DNA of 64,000 bases, from the NCBI GenBank assembly GCA_018398585.1, contig JAGTTD010000010.1:2001501-2065500 (forward strand), read 5' to 3'. The translations under genes and the position numbers were made by a program. Shown in pieces: positions 32,739-44,039 of the stretch (its first letter is position 1; each line of letters begins with the position of its first letter). The notes beneath the pieces are model-generated. The model was given only the letters and a program-made list of their open reading frames with translations, ran no database searches and had not been told where the DNA came from. The DNA is from Simmondsia chinensis (Eukaryota > Streptophyta > Magnoliopsida > Caryophyllales > Simmondsiaceae).

Positions 32739-33117
32739 GGGTTACTTATTCAAAATTTATGTAGTTTTCTTATTGTATCAATTTGATCTATATACTTCTA
32801 GTTATGTCAATTTAGTCCCCATACAATTCATATTGTGTTAATTTGGCCTTTAGAGTAATATTTATGTTAAGCTATCATTGAAATTTTTGATAGTTCGCCA
32901 TTGATTTGATTAGATTGAGCAACGGGTGAATTTATAGTAGATTATTTGCATCTAACGTGACTGCACCATTAAAAGTTACGTCAATAACATAACTAGAATT
33001 TAACCAAAGGATTGAATTAACACAATATAGATTATAGAGGAATTAAATTGATAAAATTAAAGTATTAGACTAAATTGTTACAATAAGAAAAGTAAGAAAA
33101 AATTAGTGTAAATACCC
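32739..33117. mobile_element. Mutator-type MITE, perfect 9-bp TSD
   Basis: AAATAAATA occurs at 32730-32738 and 33118-33126. The ends are GGGTTACTTATTC and, in reverse, GGGTATTTACACTAA. Subterminal GTGTCAATTTAGTC-type words are mirrored. Length is 379 bp. The 9-bp TSD places this abundant family with Mutator-like elements. Confidence 0.85.
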
Positions 33118-33219
33118 AAATAAATAATATGGTAAATCACATGTTTATACCCTGAAGTTTATTGTCTTGAGTTTTTAATAAAATTATTTTTTTAAGTAAA
33201 AAAAGTTAAATGTATTTAA

Positions 33220-33783
33220 GCTGCGTTTGGTTCAGATTTTTAATAGCTTAAAACTGTGACAAAGATTTAGCCGACTGCAGGGCTTATGTTTGATTGGTAG
33301 AAAATATATTTTTACATCTTTTTCGCAGCTTAAATAGAATGATGAAAAAACTATTTTATAACTAAGCAAAAAAATGCAAAACTGAATCTTTTTATAGCTG
33401 ATTTCAGAAAAATACTTTAAAAAGACTATATTAGTATTAAATCTTTATTATTATGACCTACTTTTACTTGTTATCATAACCCTACCTGCCATCACCCTTT
33501 TTATGCTCATGGGTCGCTATATTCATCACTCTCTAGTACTATAAATAAATATTATCATGATTTTCTTATGCCTATTATTATTAATTAATTTATATTATTA
33601 AGTTATTTTTGTGATTATAATGTATAAGTTCTTTTTTTAAACTTGTAATTCAAACACTTTAGTTTGTAAAAAAGTCTTTTTGCATAGGAGAATTCAAACA
33701 TTTTACTGTAAAAAGATATATATTTTAAATGGACAGATCTTATTGAAACAGATAAGTTGAAATAAGCTAAACCAAACGCACCC
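33220..33783. mobile_element. Harbinger-type MITE (GGTGCGTTTGGTT TIR)
   Basis: The ends GCTGCGTTTGGTT and, in reverse, GGGTGCGTTTGGTT are flanked by TTAA (33216-33219 and 33784-33787), consistent with a TTA or TAA duplication. Interior AAAAGTCTTTTTGCAT resembles the element at 50330-50845, in opposite orientation. Confidence 0.8.
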
Positions 33784-34065
33784 TTAATAAAATAGTTAAA
33801 ACAATGGTGCGAAAGAATAAAAATTAGTTTTATTTTGTATTTTTATATATTATTATTTGAACTATTTTATTAAATAAATTAATTTTTTTAAGTAAAAAAT
33901 TACTTTACATAATTTATGAATTAGTTCATTTTTATTTTTTTTAAAGCAATTAGTTCATTTGAATATGGGGATTAGATATCGCTATCAGTTGTTTAAGCCG
34001 CAAAGATGACTAAACGATAACTCATTTGGATCCTTCACTCCACAACTGCAACGTTGGACCCCACG

Positions 34066-37000
34066 ATGACGATTCTCTTCGTCCTCCTCCTCCTCATCTC
34101 CGCCGCCGCCGCCGCCGCCGCAACCTCCACCGCCTACCCCGCCTCCTACGGCGGAGATTCCTGTGGATTCTCAGATGTCGGCGGCGGCGGCCACGACCAA
34201 CTGATCCCACCACGAAGAGAAGTATACGGCGACGGCGGCCGCATATTCGACATCAGCCACCGCTACCACCGTGACATGCCCGCGTGGGACTCACGTGATG
34301 GTGTCGGACAGTTCCTGTGGCTTCCTAAGAGCATGAAGAACGGGTCCCACGCTAACAATTCGGAGATGAAGCTGCCGGCTCATACTGGGACTCACGTGGA
34401 TTCTCCTGGTCACGTGTTTGATCATTACTTTGATGCCGGATTCGATGTTGATACTCTTGACCTTGATGTTCTTAACGGTATTGATTTCAAGCTGTTAATT
34501 AATTGATGAGGTGTTGTTAGTTGATTGAGTGAGTTTTGAATTAGGGTTTGTAAATTTTGATGCTGATGATTGCAGTTTGGTACGCGTACTGAAATGAGTA
34601 TATGAGTTAGGAATCAATATCCTAGACCTTGCAATAGCAGGAGCCTTTGTGGCATTGGGCTTCTTGTTGTTGGTAAGGAATCAATATGGTAGCCAAATAG
34701 GAAGTAGAGCAGGGCCAGCCCGAGGAAGGGACCAACTGTCGGGTTATGTGTGGAGCGTACTTGTATTGGGTCTTGTTTAGGATTTATAGGATTGAGCCAA
34801 TTTTATTGAGGCTCATGACACACTAGGATTTTAGTGTGGTAGCTCTATATATACACAGGAGTTGTGTATTTTACCATTAGGGTTGAGTCAAGATTGAGAG
34901 AAGAGTTAAGAGTTAAGACGTCTCATGTAAACTCCAATTAAAATACTGAAATTATCGTGCTCAAATTAGGGCTTTTAGTGTAGGTTTTAGCTGAACCACG
35001 TAAATTCCAGTGTTCTTTACAATCTACTTTATGTGTGAATGTTATTTCTATTTGTGGTTCGATATTTTGTGGGTGATTATAACATGTGGTATGTGAGGCC
35101 CTCCTCAAACTTTGTGATTCGTGTTCAAATTAGATATATGCGCCTACAGTAATAAGGTAACCCAATATGAAGTAGAGCGGGTCTGGCCAAGGAGCATGTC
35201 AAAGTCTATATATAAAAGGTGTATTGTAGTAGAGGCATGCAATGAAAATCATGTCTCTTCTTCCCTATTCTTTACTTTGATATGTGTCCAAATGATTATA
35301 TGGGTTCGGGACCAATATGATAGCCCAATAGGAAGTAGAGTAGGTCCGGCCCGAGGAGGGGGACAAAATCTTTGATATGTGCTCAAATTAGGTATATGAG
35401 CCTAGAGTAATAAGATGACCCAATATGAAGTAGAGTGGGTCTAGCCCAAGAAGGGTGTCAGTCTATATATAGAAGATGTGAATTGTAATAAAGGCATGCA
35501 ATGAAAATTATGTCTTTTTTTCCCTATTTCTTTAATTTGATATGTAGGCAAATGAAATGAGTATATGGGTCTGGAATCAATATGGTAGCCTAATAGGATG
35601 TAGAGCGGGCTCAGCCCCGGAAGGGGGACAAACTTTGTATATAGACTTAAAGATGGTATTGGGAGGATATCAATGAAAATCAAATGCCATTTCTTATTCT
35701 TCTTCATTATTCCTTTAATTTCAATAGTTTACTGCTTTCTAGTTAATTTCCTTCTATTTCAATTTCGGTTTGTAACAGAATTTTATGTGCTGTGTGATAC
35801 AGGGCCAGCGTTGTTGGTGGATGTTCCAAGAGACAAGAACATAACTGGTATTTTTTTTTCTATTATGATACTAACTTGCCTAATTTATTTCAAGATCTTG
35901 ATCAAAGCGCGGTTTGTAGTTGCAGTGGTGGTGTTGTAAGCAAATGTCGTAAATGTTACATAATGGGTGGTAGCAATTGCATTGGATAGTTTAATGAAAT
36001 ATGATTTGCTTTTAAATCTTATAGTTGTAGAACATTTGAATGTGAATATATACAATGATTAGTTTTTGTTTCTTTATGATGGCTTTAGGGTTATTTACAG
36101 CATAGGTGTATGTACTCTATTCATTTTATCAATTTGATCATTATGCATTTAGGCGGGTTAGTTTAGCCCTATATAATTTACATTGTATAAGCTTGGTATT
36201 GGAGTAAAATCAATGTGAAGTTGATGATGGAGTCTCTAAAGGTCGAGTCACAGTTGGGTTTTGGGTAACTCAAGTGACAAAATGCACTATTTTTCCGAGA
36301 TTCAAAGCAGAAACTAGAACCTTTTAAGCCAAAAATACCCCGCCTGTAATTAGAAAAACTGATCTTGAAAAAAGTAAATATGAAAAAAAATTAATTTCAC
36401 AACATGATCAAATAGGTCTTTCATTTGGATCTAGTTTCAACTAAACGATTTTGCTGTTACTGACATATTTTTATGTTTTGACATGGTCAGCCGAAGTAAT
36501 GAAGTCCCTAAGCATTCCAAAAGGTGTACGTCGTGTGCTTTTCCGAACATTGAACACCGACAGGTACATCTGTTTTTGCTGTTTTTCTTGCCTGCTTGTT
36601 TGATTGGCGATGGGATGTCCACTTTTGGTTATGTGCACCTTGAATAATACCCAGTTGCATATACCACTTAACTCTATTTGGCAAATGGATAGAGGCAGGT
36701 AAAGAGGGCTAAAGGTAAACTCTTACCATTGTTTGACAATTTTTTTAAGGATTAATGGGTAAATCTTACCTTCCATTACCCTTATTTTCTTTACGCTTGA
36801 ATTTTGGGTGTAAAGGACAAGAGGGTAAAGTTTTAAAAAAATTGGATGATTTTGTTCTTGTTTTAACTTTAACTTTTTTTACTCTTATCCTTTTACCCAA
36901 TTAACGAACAAGGTTTAACTTGTGTATCCCTTTTTATCCTTACTTTTCTTTATTAAACATATCCAAATAAGAGTAAGATAACCCTTTACTTTTCCTATCT

Positions 37001-38117
37001 TTACCCCTCTCTGCTCAATTGTCAAACAAGGCGTTAAAAATTTCTGTGCATGCAAACTGGTGTGTGCAGTTAGGGCCACACCCGAATAGGTGACTTCAAG
37101 GTATTCTTTACATTCGATGGCAAGATTTGAGCCGGTGCCAAGTCAAAGTGTTTCACGACTTAAGTCAACCCGTTGGAGTTGACATGATCGAATTGCTAGT
37201 TAGTCCTGTGAAGTTCTCGTTCCCTCCATCTTAGAGTCTTTGTATGTGCTGTCATCCTTGTTCGCATCCCCAACCCTTGACAATTTTTTTTCCTTCTGTT
37301 TATAAGGGTAAGAGAACTATTAGGACCCATTTCTTAGGATATGATCTTTTTAATGCCTCAGCATACTAGATATCAGATACTTCAATCAAAGGACATTACC
37401 TCCACCAAACAACAGAATTAGGAATAGAACAGCCCAATCTCACCATCCAATCAACTTCCTTATTACCCTCTCTATAAACATGACTAATCTTAAAATCAAA
37501 ACAAAAGGCAAGAAACTTGTTGACATTTTGAATCAGGTTTTGGATTTTCTTTTGATCATTGACATTTTGGATTAAAATCAAGTAAACCGTCTTCCCAGGA
37601 GGTTGATGTTCAAGAAGGAGTTCGACACCAGCTATGTGGGTTTCATGAAGGACGGTGCACAATGGCTGGTAGATAATACCGACATCAAGCTCGTTGGTAA
37701 GATACTTAACCCTTAGATCAAAACCTCAACATTGTTTTGTTGTTGGTGCATTCAGCTGTGTTTTTGTGAGGTCTCATTAAGGGCAGGAATGGACAAGGGG
37801 CGAGGCGGAGAGGGTCAGATAGTGCCTCCCCTGCACCTGTAGTTGCCACCCTAATCCAGTACCTACCCATACCTGCTCTAATATTTGCAAGCGGCGGTTA
37901 CCCATATTCACTCATGTGTTGTTATCTAGAATTATTTTTTTGTAATCAAATTGTGTTGTGCCACATTATTTGATAGACAAGTTGAATACATGTATCTTAT
38001 TTTTTCTTTCTTAAATTAATTATATAAGAATTGGGGTGAATAATGCTGGGCAGGTAGTCATACCCATCCTCTGACATAGCCTCTCTTTAGAGTAACACCT
38101 GGAAGGGGTAACAACAC

Positions 38118-38149
<32 letters not shown>

Positions 38150-39726
38150 AAAAAAAACCAAAAAAAAAAAAAAAAGAGACCATGGAGCGGCAGGAGCGCT
38201 TGTGGCGCTGGGACAGTGGTTGTTGTTGCAGGTACTCATACTCACCCCATACCCATGGCGGGTATTTCAACGTGTATCCTACCCATACTAGCTACTCACC
38301 TCATTAGCATCCAATTTGGGGTGGGTATCTACAAGTAACAGGTTATACCCACCTCATTGCCATCTCTAATTAAGGGTGTTAAATGAGCTGAGCAATTTCG
38401 TCAATTTCAAGGCCTGGCTCCCAACATTTTGCTCTAGTCAGGCTCAACTCGAAACTATCAATTCTAAGACTTCAACACAAGCTCAGCAAGCTCCAAGCTA
38501 AGCTTGCCTCATCTAGGCTTATTTAAACTCGACCTAAGCTCATTTAGGTTTGATTAGACTTGAGCTCAAGATCATTATTTATACTCAAGCTTGGCTCAGT
38601 CGAGAACATTTAGCTTCATAATTATGATGGTTATATCTCCATTTTATTTAAAACTAACGTTTGCCCACAACATTGGCATGTAGGGGTCGATTACTTATCC
38701 GTTGCTGCATATGATGATTTGATTCCTTCTCATCTTGTTTTTCTTGAGGGCAGAGTAAGATTTCTAATCTCCCTTATTATGGACTATTAACCCATTTTTT
38801 GTAATATTGATATTTTTCATCCCGAAATCAATTGGCATTTTGTGGAGTGGCTACGCTTATTTTTTATTTTTTTTTTTATCTCTTGCAACCTCTTGCAACC
38901 TTTATGTTCATACTAATTGCTGTTATGCTAGACTCTGGGGCATTTTTGTCAAAATTCGACAAATTTTTACTAGTAAACATTGATGTGATAATATGTATGA
39001 GATATGTTGGTATTTTAATGAAAATGCAACGAATTACAATAAAAACTCACTGAATTTTGATGGAAGATATCTATATAATTGTTGAAATCTATCATGTTAG
39101 CATTTTTCAGCTAAAATTAGATTTTTACAAAGGATATTTTTATATTATTGGAATTATGTTCCACATCAATATCTTCCAACGAAAATGCATTGGATTTTAA
39201 CATAGTTTGTAATTGATAAACTTTTTTAAAATTTAGGGTATCTAAGTGATAAAGTTTTTTAGAGTACCTCATCATATATGTCAAAACATCAAGGTATCTA
39301 GATTATAAATGGTCAAACTTTAGGATGTTTGTGAGAGAAAATTCTTTTTGAAGACCCTTTGCATATGTCACGTGATGTTAACGTGATCTTGGCTTTTGCA
39401 AGAATAGAGAAATTGGACGGACTGAAGTAGAGCGTCTTTATTAAGTCGATAGTTAAGTTTGTTTCATATTGAAAGTCGAGGATGTTACTTTGATTTCAAG
39501 CAATAGTAATCGAGAAGTAACAATATTATCGCTATTTGTTTTGACTGATTTCATGATTGTAACGTGACTGCAAACTATTGATGTGTTGGTTATGTTTCAG
39601 GAAATTATACTGGTGGAGTCTTTGAAATTGGATGATGTCCCAGCTGGTATATATGATGTTCACTGCTTACCCCTGCGGTTGCTCGGTGCTGAGGGATCGC
39701 CCATACGATGCATTCTCATTAAGTGA
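34066..39726 (+). CDS. Cyclase-family protein, copy 1 (kynurenine formamidase-like)
   Basis: Six exons: 34066-34477, 35803-35847, 36491-36563, 37599-37696, 38684-38754 and 39601-39726, all GT-AG, giving 274 residues. Residues 1-23 form a hydrophobic, Ala-rich signal peptide. [15 protein letters not shown] begins the cyclase fold. [11 protein letters not shown] at 106-116 carries the family's metal-binding His/Asp set. [38 protein letters not shown] and [10 protein letters not shown] follow, and the protein ends PIRCILIK. Plant members (Arabidopsis CYCLASE1-3) are secreted; enzyme activity is inferred from family only. The ATG used here aligns with the second Met of copy 2, because the first is TTG. 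A conserved 3'-UTR intron appears to follow. Introns carry many insertions. The frame is intact. Confidence 0.93.
34621..34675 (+). mobile_element. 55-bp SINE 3' end with 12-bp TSD, in intron 1
   Basis: CCTAGACCTTGCAATAGCAG then GAGCCTTTGTGGCATTGGGC and a short TTG tail: little more than an Angio-domain. AGGAATCAATAT flanks it at 34609-34620 and 34676-34687. Confidence 0.9.
34680..35640 (+). repeat. LTR fragment and repeated GTAGAGCGGG units in intron 1
   Basis: The words AATATGGTAGCC, AATAGGAAGTAGAG and GCCCGAGGAGGG recur at about 34685, 35160, 35310, 35415 and 35575, each followed by GGGACAAA or GTGTCA. Between them, 34740-35090 looks like an LTR end: a CTATATATACACAGG promoter-like stretch, GCTGAACCACGTAAATTCC, then TAACATGTGGTATGTGAGGC resembling a tRNA-Met primer site. 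Confidence 0.55.
36672..37033. mobile_element. MITE in cyclase copy 1, intron 3
   Basis: Left CTCTATTTGGCAAATGGATA and, in reverse, right CGCCTTGTTTGACAATTGAG, flanked by TTAA on both sides. The inner GGTAAAG and CTTTACCC words are mirrored. Confidence 0.6.
37396..37597 (-). mobile_element. LINE RNase H-like fragment in intron 3
   Basis: In reverse it encodes [20 protein letters not shown] then [10 protein letters not shown], a typical RNase H-like block of plant LINE ORF2. It abuts exon 4 of copy 1, on the opposite strand, at the branch-site and acceptor end of intron 3. Confidence 0.6.
37790..38372. mobile_element. hAT-type MITE in intron 4, with nested SINE
   Basis: The right end in reverse reads AGAGATGGCAATGAGGTGGG; the left starts GGGCAGGAATGGACAAGGGG. 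The interior has CCCATACC and GGCGGGTA words. The borders are approximate. The SINE at 38064-38227 is inside. Confidence 0.55.
38064..38227 (+). mobile_element. Angio-SINE with C22 and A-rich tract, 14-bp TSD
   Basis: ATAGCCTCTCTTTAGAGTAA then GGAAGGGGTAAC is the SINE body. A run of 22 C (38117-38138) and an A-rich tract replace the region before the Angio-domain (CAGGAGCGCTTGTGGCGCTG), and a TTG tail ends it. GCAGGTAGTCATAC (38050-38063) and GCAGGTACTCATAC (38228-38241) flank it. Confidence 0.75.
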
Positions 39727-39754
39727 GGATCTCTTTGTAAGTTGAATTCTCGTT

Positions 39755-40130
39755 AATAGGGTGTAAATGAGTGAGCCTAACACTGTTTATTCGAACTCGA
39801 GTTTGATAAGCCTTAACAAGCTAGAGTCAAAGCCATGCTCTTATTGAGCTTTTAAACCTTTGTTTGAACTCGGTTTAATAAAATATTAACATGTTTAACA
39901 CTAGGCTCGTTAGTCTATTCACATTGAGTCGAGCTTGTTATTGGACAAAGCTTGTTATTTAATCAAGCTGGCTATCGAGCCAATCTATTTGAGCTACTAT
40001 CAAGTCATCAGCGGTCCTTATCCAAGTTTTCACGAACGTTAACGAGTTAAGCACCCTTCATTTGGACTTGGCTTGGTAGGTTATTGAGGCACCAAAACAA
40101 ACACTAATGGGCCTTAATCAACTTCAGACA
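39755..40130. repeat. hAT-type repeat in the 3'-UTR intron of copy 1
   Basis: Starts TTAATAGGGTGTAAATGAG and is rich in GAGCTT and CGAACTCG words. A related insertion lies at the same position in copy 3 (59770-60210) but not in copy 2. Confidence 0.6.
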
Positions 40131-40243
40131 CGAGTATATATTAAATATAATATCTTTTTCTTATCCTTTTGCAAAACATTATACCCTTTTTAAATATTTT
40201 TATCGAGATGCTCAAATGAATTTGTCATTTATTTATTTGGCAG

Positions 40244-40300
40244 GAAATGAGGAACATTCTGCATAGCTGCAGCTGGCTGGTATGCATGGATTTGATTGAA
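40244..40300 (+). other. Conserved 3'-UTR exon of cyclase copy 1
   Basis: After the stop codon all three copies have a donor-like site (GTAAGTTG in copies 1 and 2, GTAACTTG in copy 3). Later each has CAG or TAG followed by GGAAATGA: 40244 here, 50889 in copy 2, 60603 in copy 3. Conservation of these islands suggests a spliced 3' UTR. The end is approximate. Confidence 0.6.
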
Positions 40301-42713
40301 AAAAAAAACTATTTCAAAGTCTTCATATTTTTTTTAAAATAAGAACTTACATTTGGTAGTTTATGCATAATTATGGTTGCAAATAAATTAGAAGTCCTTA
40401 CTTTTGATAGTTTTGATGTAAAGAACACTCTTATATTTGATATGTAGTGAAAATCAGTTCGTTAACTTCTGATCGTCCTGGATCGAACAAGATCTTAATT
40501 TTTTCAAATGAAGAAAAAAAACGAGTTTGGTGAATGTTGTGGTCGATCAAGGTTCGGAAGGAGAAACGGGGAAGTTGTGTTCGAGGGTCTATTAAATATA
40601 CTATAGTTTTGCGTTTGAGTGACTGAAGTAAGATTCACCCACGACAAATCCTCCCGAACTTCATCCTTGTCCTTGAAGGTGAAAGGAGGAGAAATGTCTG
40701 CGTTTCGTGTACAAGTTCTTATTTAGCGTCTTCAAGGGAATGGTCATTCGTTTAATCTGAGCTTGAACAGCAACGTAATTGTTCCTCTGGCAATGCGATG
40801 CTCCAAAACAGTTCTGGGCTTTCAATCGCTTGTATCTTGTGGTATGTCGAGCAACTCGGAAGAGGAAGATGGCACATCTCGAACGATGCATGAAATAACC
40901 GGTGTATTTTGAGTAGTTCTACCGTGTAAGCTACCTGTCCAATACGCTCTCGTACTCAAATAAGGGTCAGAATAGCGGCTTTTGTGAGGACCTATAACTT
41001 GAGCCGAACTAAATTTCATGCTAAAAAACCTTGCTCAGTTCGATGCTTATTTGTCAATATGTTAACCCTCAGCTAAGCTGTACGTAGATCGTGCTTAAGT
41101 AGCTGTATTGTTTGCCCCTTGTCTTGTATTACCTAATGAACTTTGCTCCCCGTACACACACGTAAGCTAAGTGAAGTCGAGGAGGCTTGTTGTAGAGGGC
41201 CTCAAAGCGAGTAATATGTGTTGAAGTGTGAGAGGTGGTGTTGTATCACCATTCCATTATCCACGAGGTAGCACGTATTTGATGGGTCATTAATACCCAC
41301 CCCATACCCGCCCAGTAACGTACTATATCCGCTTGTATTAATTATTTAATATTAGTTTTAGAATATTTAACATAAAATAAATTAATTAAATTCAATATAT
41401 ATTTTTTATGTATTCAGTTAATAAAATACAGATTGGAAATTATAAAAATTCTTTCACTGTTATCACATATGAGGCAAGTAGACGGGGGGAGGGGGGTTGC
41501 AATTCACGGGAAGTGCTGATTTTGGCTGAAAGTGGAAATTACTAAGTTATTTGCAATTGCTTCGAAACGTAGAAAGTAAGGTAAGTTCTATTTCCTTAGT
41601 AACTTTTTAATCGTATTATAATTTTATCCCTTGTATTTTGTAAATATGACAGAACTTTTAATTGTGAGTTCCTCTATCAATTTTATCTTTTCTTAGTGGA
41701 AATTGGAAGATTGGATATGGGCATAATAATTTTTTTAATTGTAATCATGGGAAATTCTTATGTCAAACAAATAAATCATATGAATTAAATTCACAGGAAG
41801 TTTTATTTCTCATATGGGTAACTAAATACTTTTATACTACTTCACGAAGTTGACAAGGGAAGTAGATGACTAAAAATTCAACTTCTTGTAGGAATTCAAT
41901 TCCTTTGAAAATCAAACGAAGCCATAAAAATTAGAATGTTGAAATTTGTATAATTGAAATCTTATATTTATGTAATTAATTTTACTTTTATTAGCCCCGG
42001 AGTCTCCAATTAGAAGAGAGAGAGAATTGGTTACTTATATCAAATTTATGTGCTAGGTTATTGAAATCCTGAATCGAATTTTAGAATCTTACGATTCTTA
42101 TGATTCTACGATTCTACAATTGCCGATCGATTTGAATTTTAAATAGTCTCTTACGAGTCATTGTTATTGCATAAAATTAACGGATAAAATCGTAATATGT
42201 TTTTACGATTCTACCGATCCGACCTCGATTCTACCAACGTATACAAATAAAAGTTAAAATATAAAAAAATCAAGTATATATTATAAACGAAATTATTTTA
42301 TTTGTTTGAAATAAAAGATAGTTAATTAGCGTTATATACTTTTAAGAAATTTAAATCAAGTTTACTTTTATATTTTAATTTTAATATAAAGTTTGATTGG
42401 CAGCATTTATCTTAAAACCTCTTATGATTATTATAATATAAAATAACACGTATCTATTACATGATAATATTTTTATCATATTTGATCATATTTCTTATAT
42501 ATACCAGGTCTTATTAATATTTTTTTGAATTATATAACCTATATTAATACAAAAAACAATTATAATATACATTTAGTAGAATTTTACGATTCTCGATACG
42601 ATTTTACGATTCCGATTGTAAAATCCCCTACGGATTTTAAGTAGAATTCCGATTTTAACAACTTTGGGCGCCACTACGTTAATCAAAATTAAATAATATT
42701 ATATTATATATTA
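40301..42713. other. Spacer upstream of cyclase copy 2
   Basis: No gene I can identify. Minus-strand open frames at 40661-41019 look decayed. From about 41400 the sequence is duplicated at 54190 onward upstream of copy 3. About 42056-42672 is present only here; its ends (GTTATTGAAATCCTGAATCG and, in reverse, GTTGTTAAAATCGGAATTCT) and inner ACGATTC words are mirrored, suggesting a TIR element. Confidence 0.5.
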
Positions 42714-43251
42714 GGGTTATTTACATTTTAGTACCCTGACATTTTTAAAAATAATAAAAAGGACTCTGACCTTTTTAAATTATTAAAAAGGCCCCTAAAT
42801 TTTTGTCATATTAATAAAAAGACCTCCAAATTTTTGTTGCATTAATAAAAAGGTCCATCTTTGACACGATAATGTCATTTTTAATCAACAAATTTGGCGT
42901 AGTAGCTGCAGTTTTATTAATGCCACAATAAAATGAAAAAAGTACTCTATAATAGCCATATTTTAAAACAAATTAAGCGAACACAGATAGCTTTTATATA
43001 GTATAATATCTCGAATTTTGTGCTTATAATGTAAGAATAAATATGTTGAAGCATACTTTAGATCTTTTTTGGTAGCATTAATAAAAAATAATTGCCACGT
43101 CAGCTCTGTCAATATAAAATGACGTCATAACATTTGTGAGGGGCCTTTTTATTAATACAACAAAAATTTAGGAGTCTTTTTAATAATTTAAAAAGATCAG
43201 GATTCTTTTTATTATTTTTAAAAATGTCAAAATATTAAAATATAAATAACC
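42714..43251. mobile_element. Long-TIR Mutator-type MITE, 10-bp TSD
   Basis: TTATATATTA lies at 42704-42713 and 43252-43261. The TIRs extend over 110 bp: GGGTTATTTACATTTTAGTA with ACATTTTTAAAAATAATAAA, mirrored on the right. Length is 538 bp. The matching position upstream of copy 3 lacks it. Confidence 0.85.
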
Positions 43252-43663
43252 TTATATATTAATATTAAAATACAATTATTATACCTGTTTATAGCCCATA
43301 ATTCGTCAAACTTTTTGATGAGGATAGAGAAAAATGAGTGCTAAGCGCACTTGAACTGACTTATTTACTCCTTTGTTATTTTTGTTTTAAAAATCTTTAA
43401 ATTAATATTTATTTTTTATATAAAATAAATTTAAATTCATAGGTTTAATTATAGATCCAACACTTATTTAAATTAGTTCTTTAAATTAATCCCTCTAACG
43501 TTTTATTTTGTAATAAAAATTAGCCCTTTATTTGATTACTAAAATTAAGTAAAAGTTAAAAAAATGAGTGGCAAATTTATTATAAAATAAAATACTATAA
43601 AGTAACTTTTTTAAAAATGTAAAGAACTAATCTAAATGAAGTACAAATATTAAAAAAGAGTTA

Positions 43664-44000
43664 TTTGCACCAAAGGTTCCTAGATTTTGCTCGTTGTGTC
43701 AATTTAGTCCTTATATTTTTAGTTGAATCAATGTAGTCCAATTTTAAGGATGAAAATTTAACGGTATAATCGTATTAGATGCAAGTAATCCACTGCAAAT
43801 TCACCCATTGACTCAATATAACCCAACTCATAGCCGAATCATTAAAAATTTTATCAATAATTTAACATAAATTTTACTGTAGAGACCAAATTGATATAAT
43901 CTAAATCATAAAAGGGGATTAAATTAAAATAATTAAAAGTACGAAGATTAAATTAACCTAATAAATATAAACGAGACAGTTTAAGAAATGAACCAGCGGC
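43664..44000. repeat. MITE remnant in the promoter of cyclase copy 2
   Basis: GAGTTATTTGCACCAAAGGT and GTGTCAATTTAGTCCTTATA belong to the GGGTTATTTACACCAA family; the right arm is mirrored up to about 43950. It ends some 50 bp before the start codon. The same insertion is upstream of copy 3 (55552-55930), so it predates that duplication. Confidence 0.6.
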
Positions 44001-44039
44001 GTATAGAACTCCACTGAAACAACTATAATTCTTCATTCT

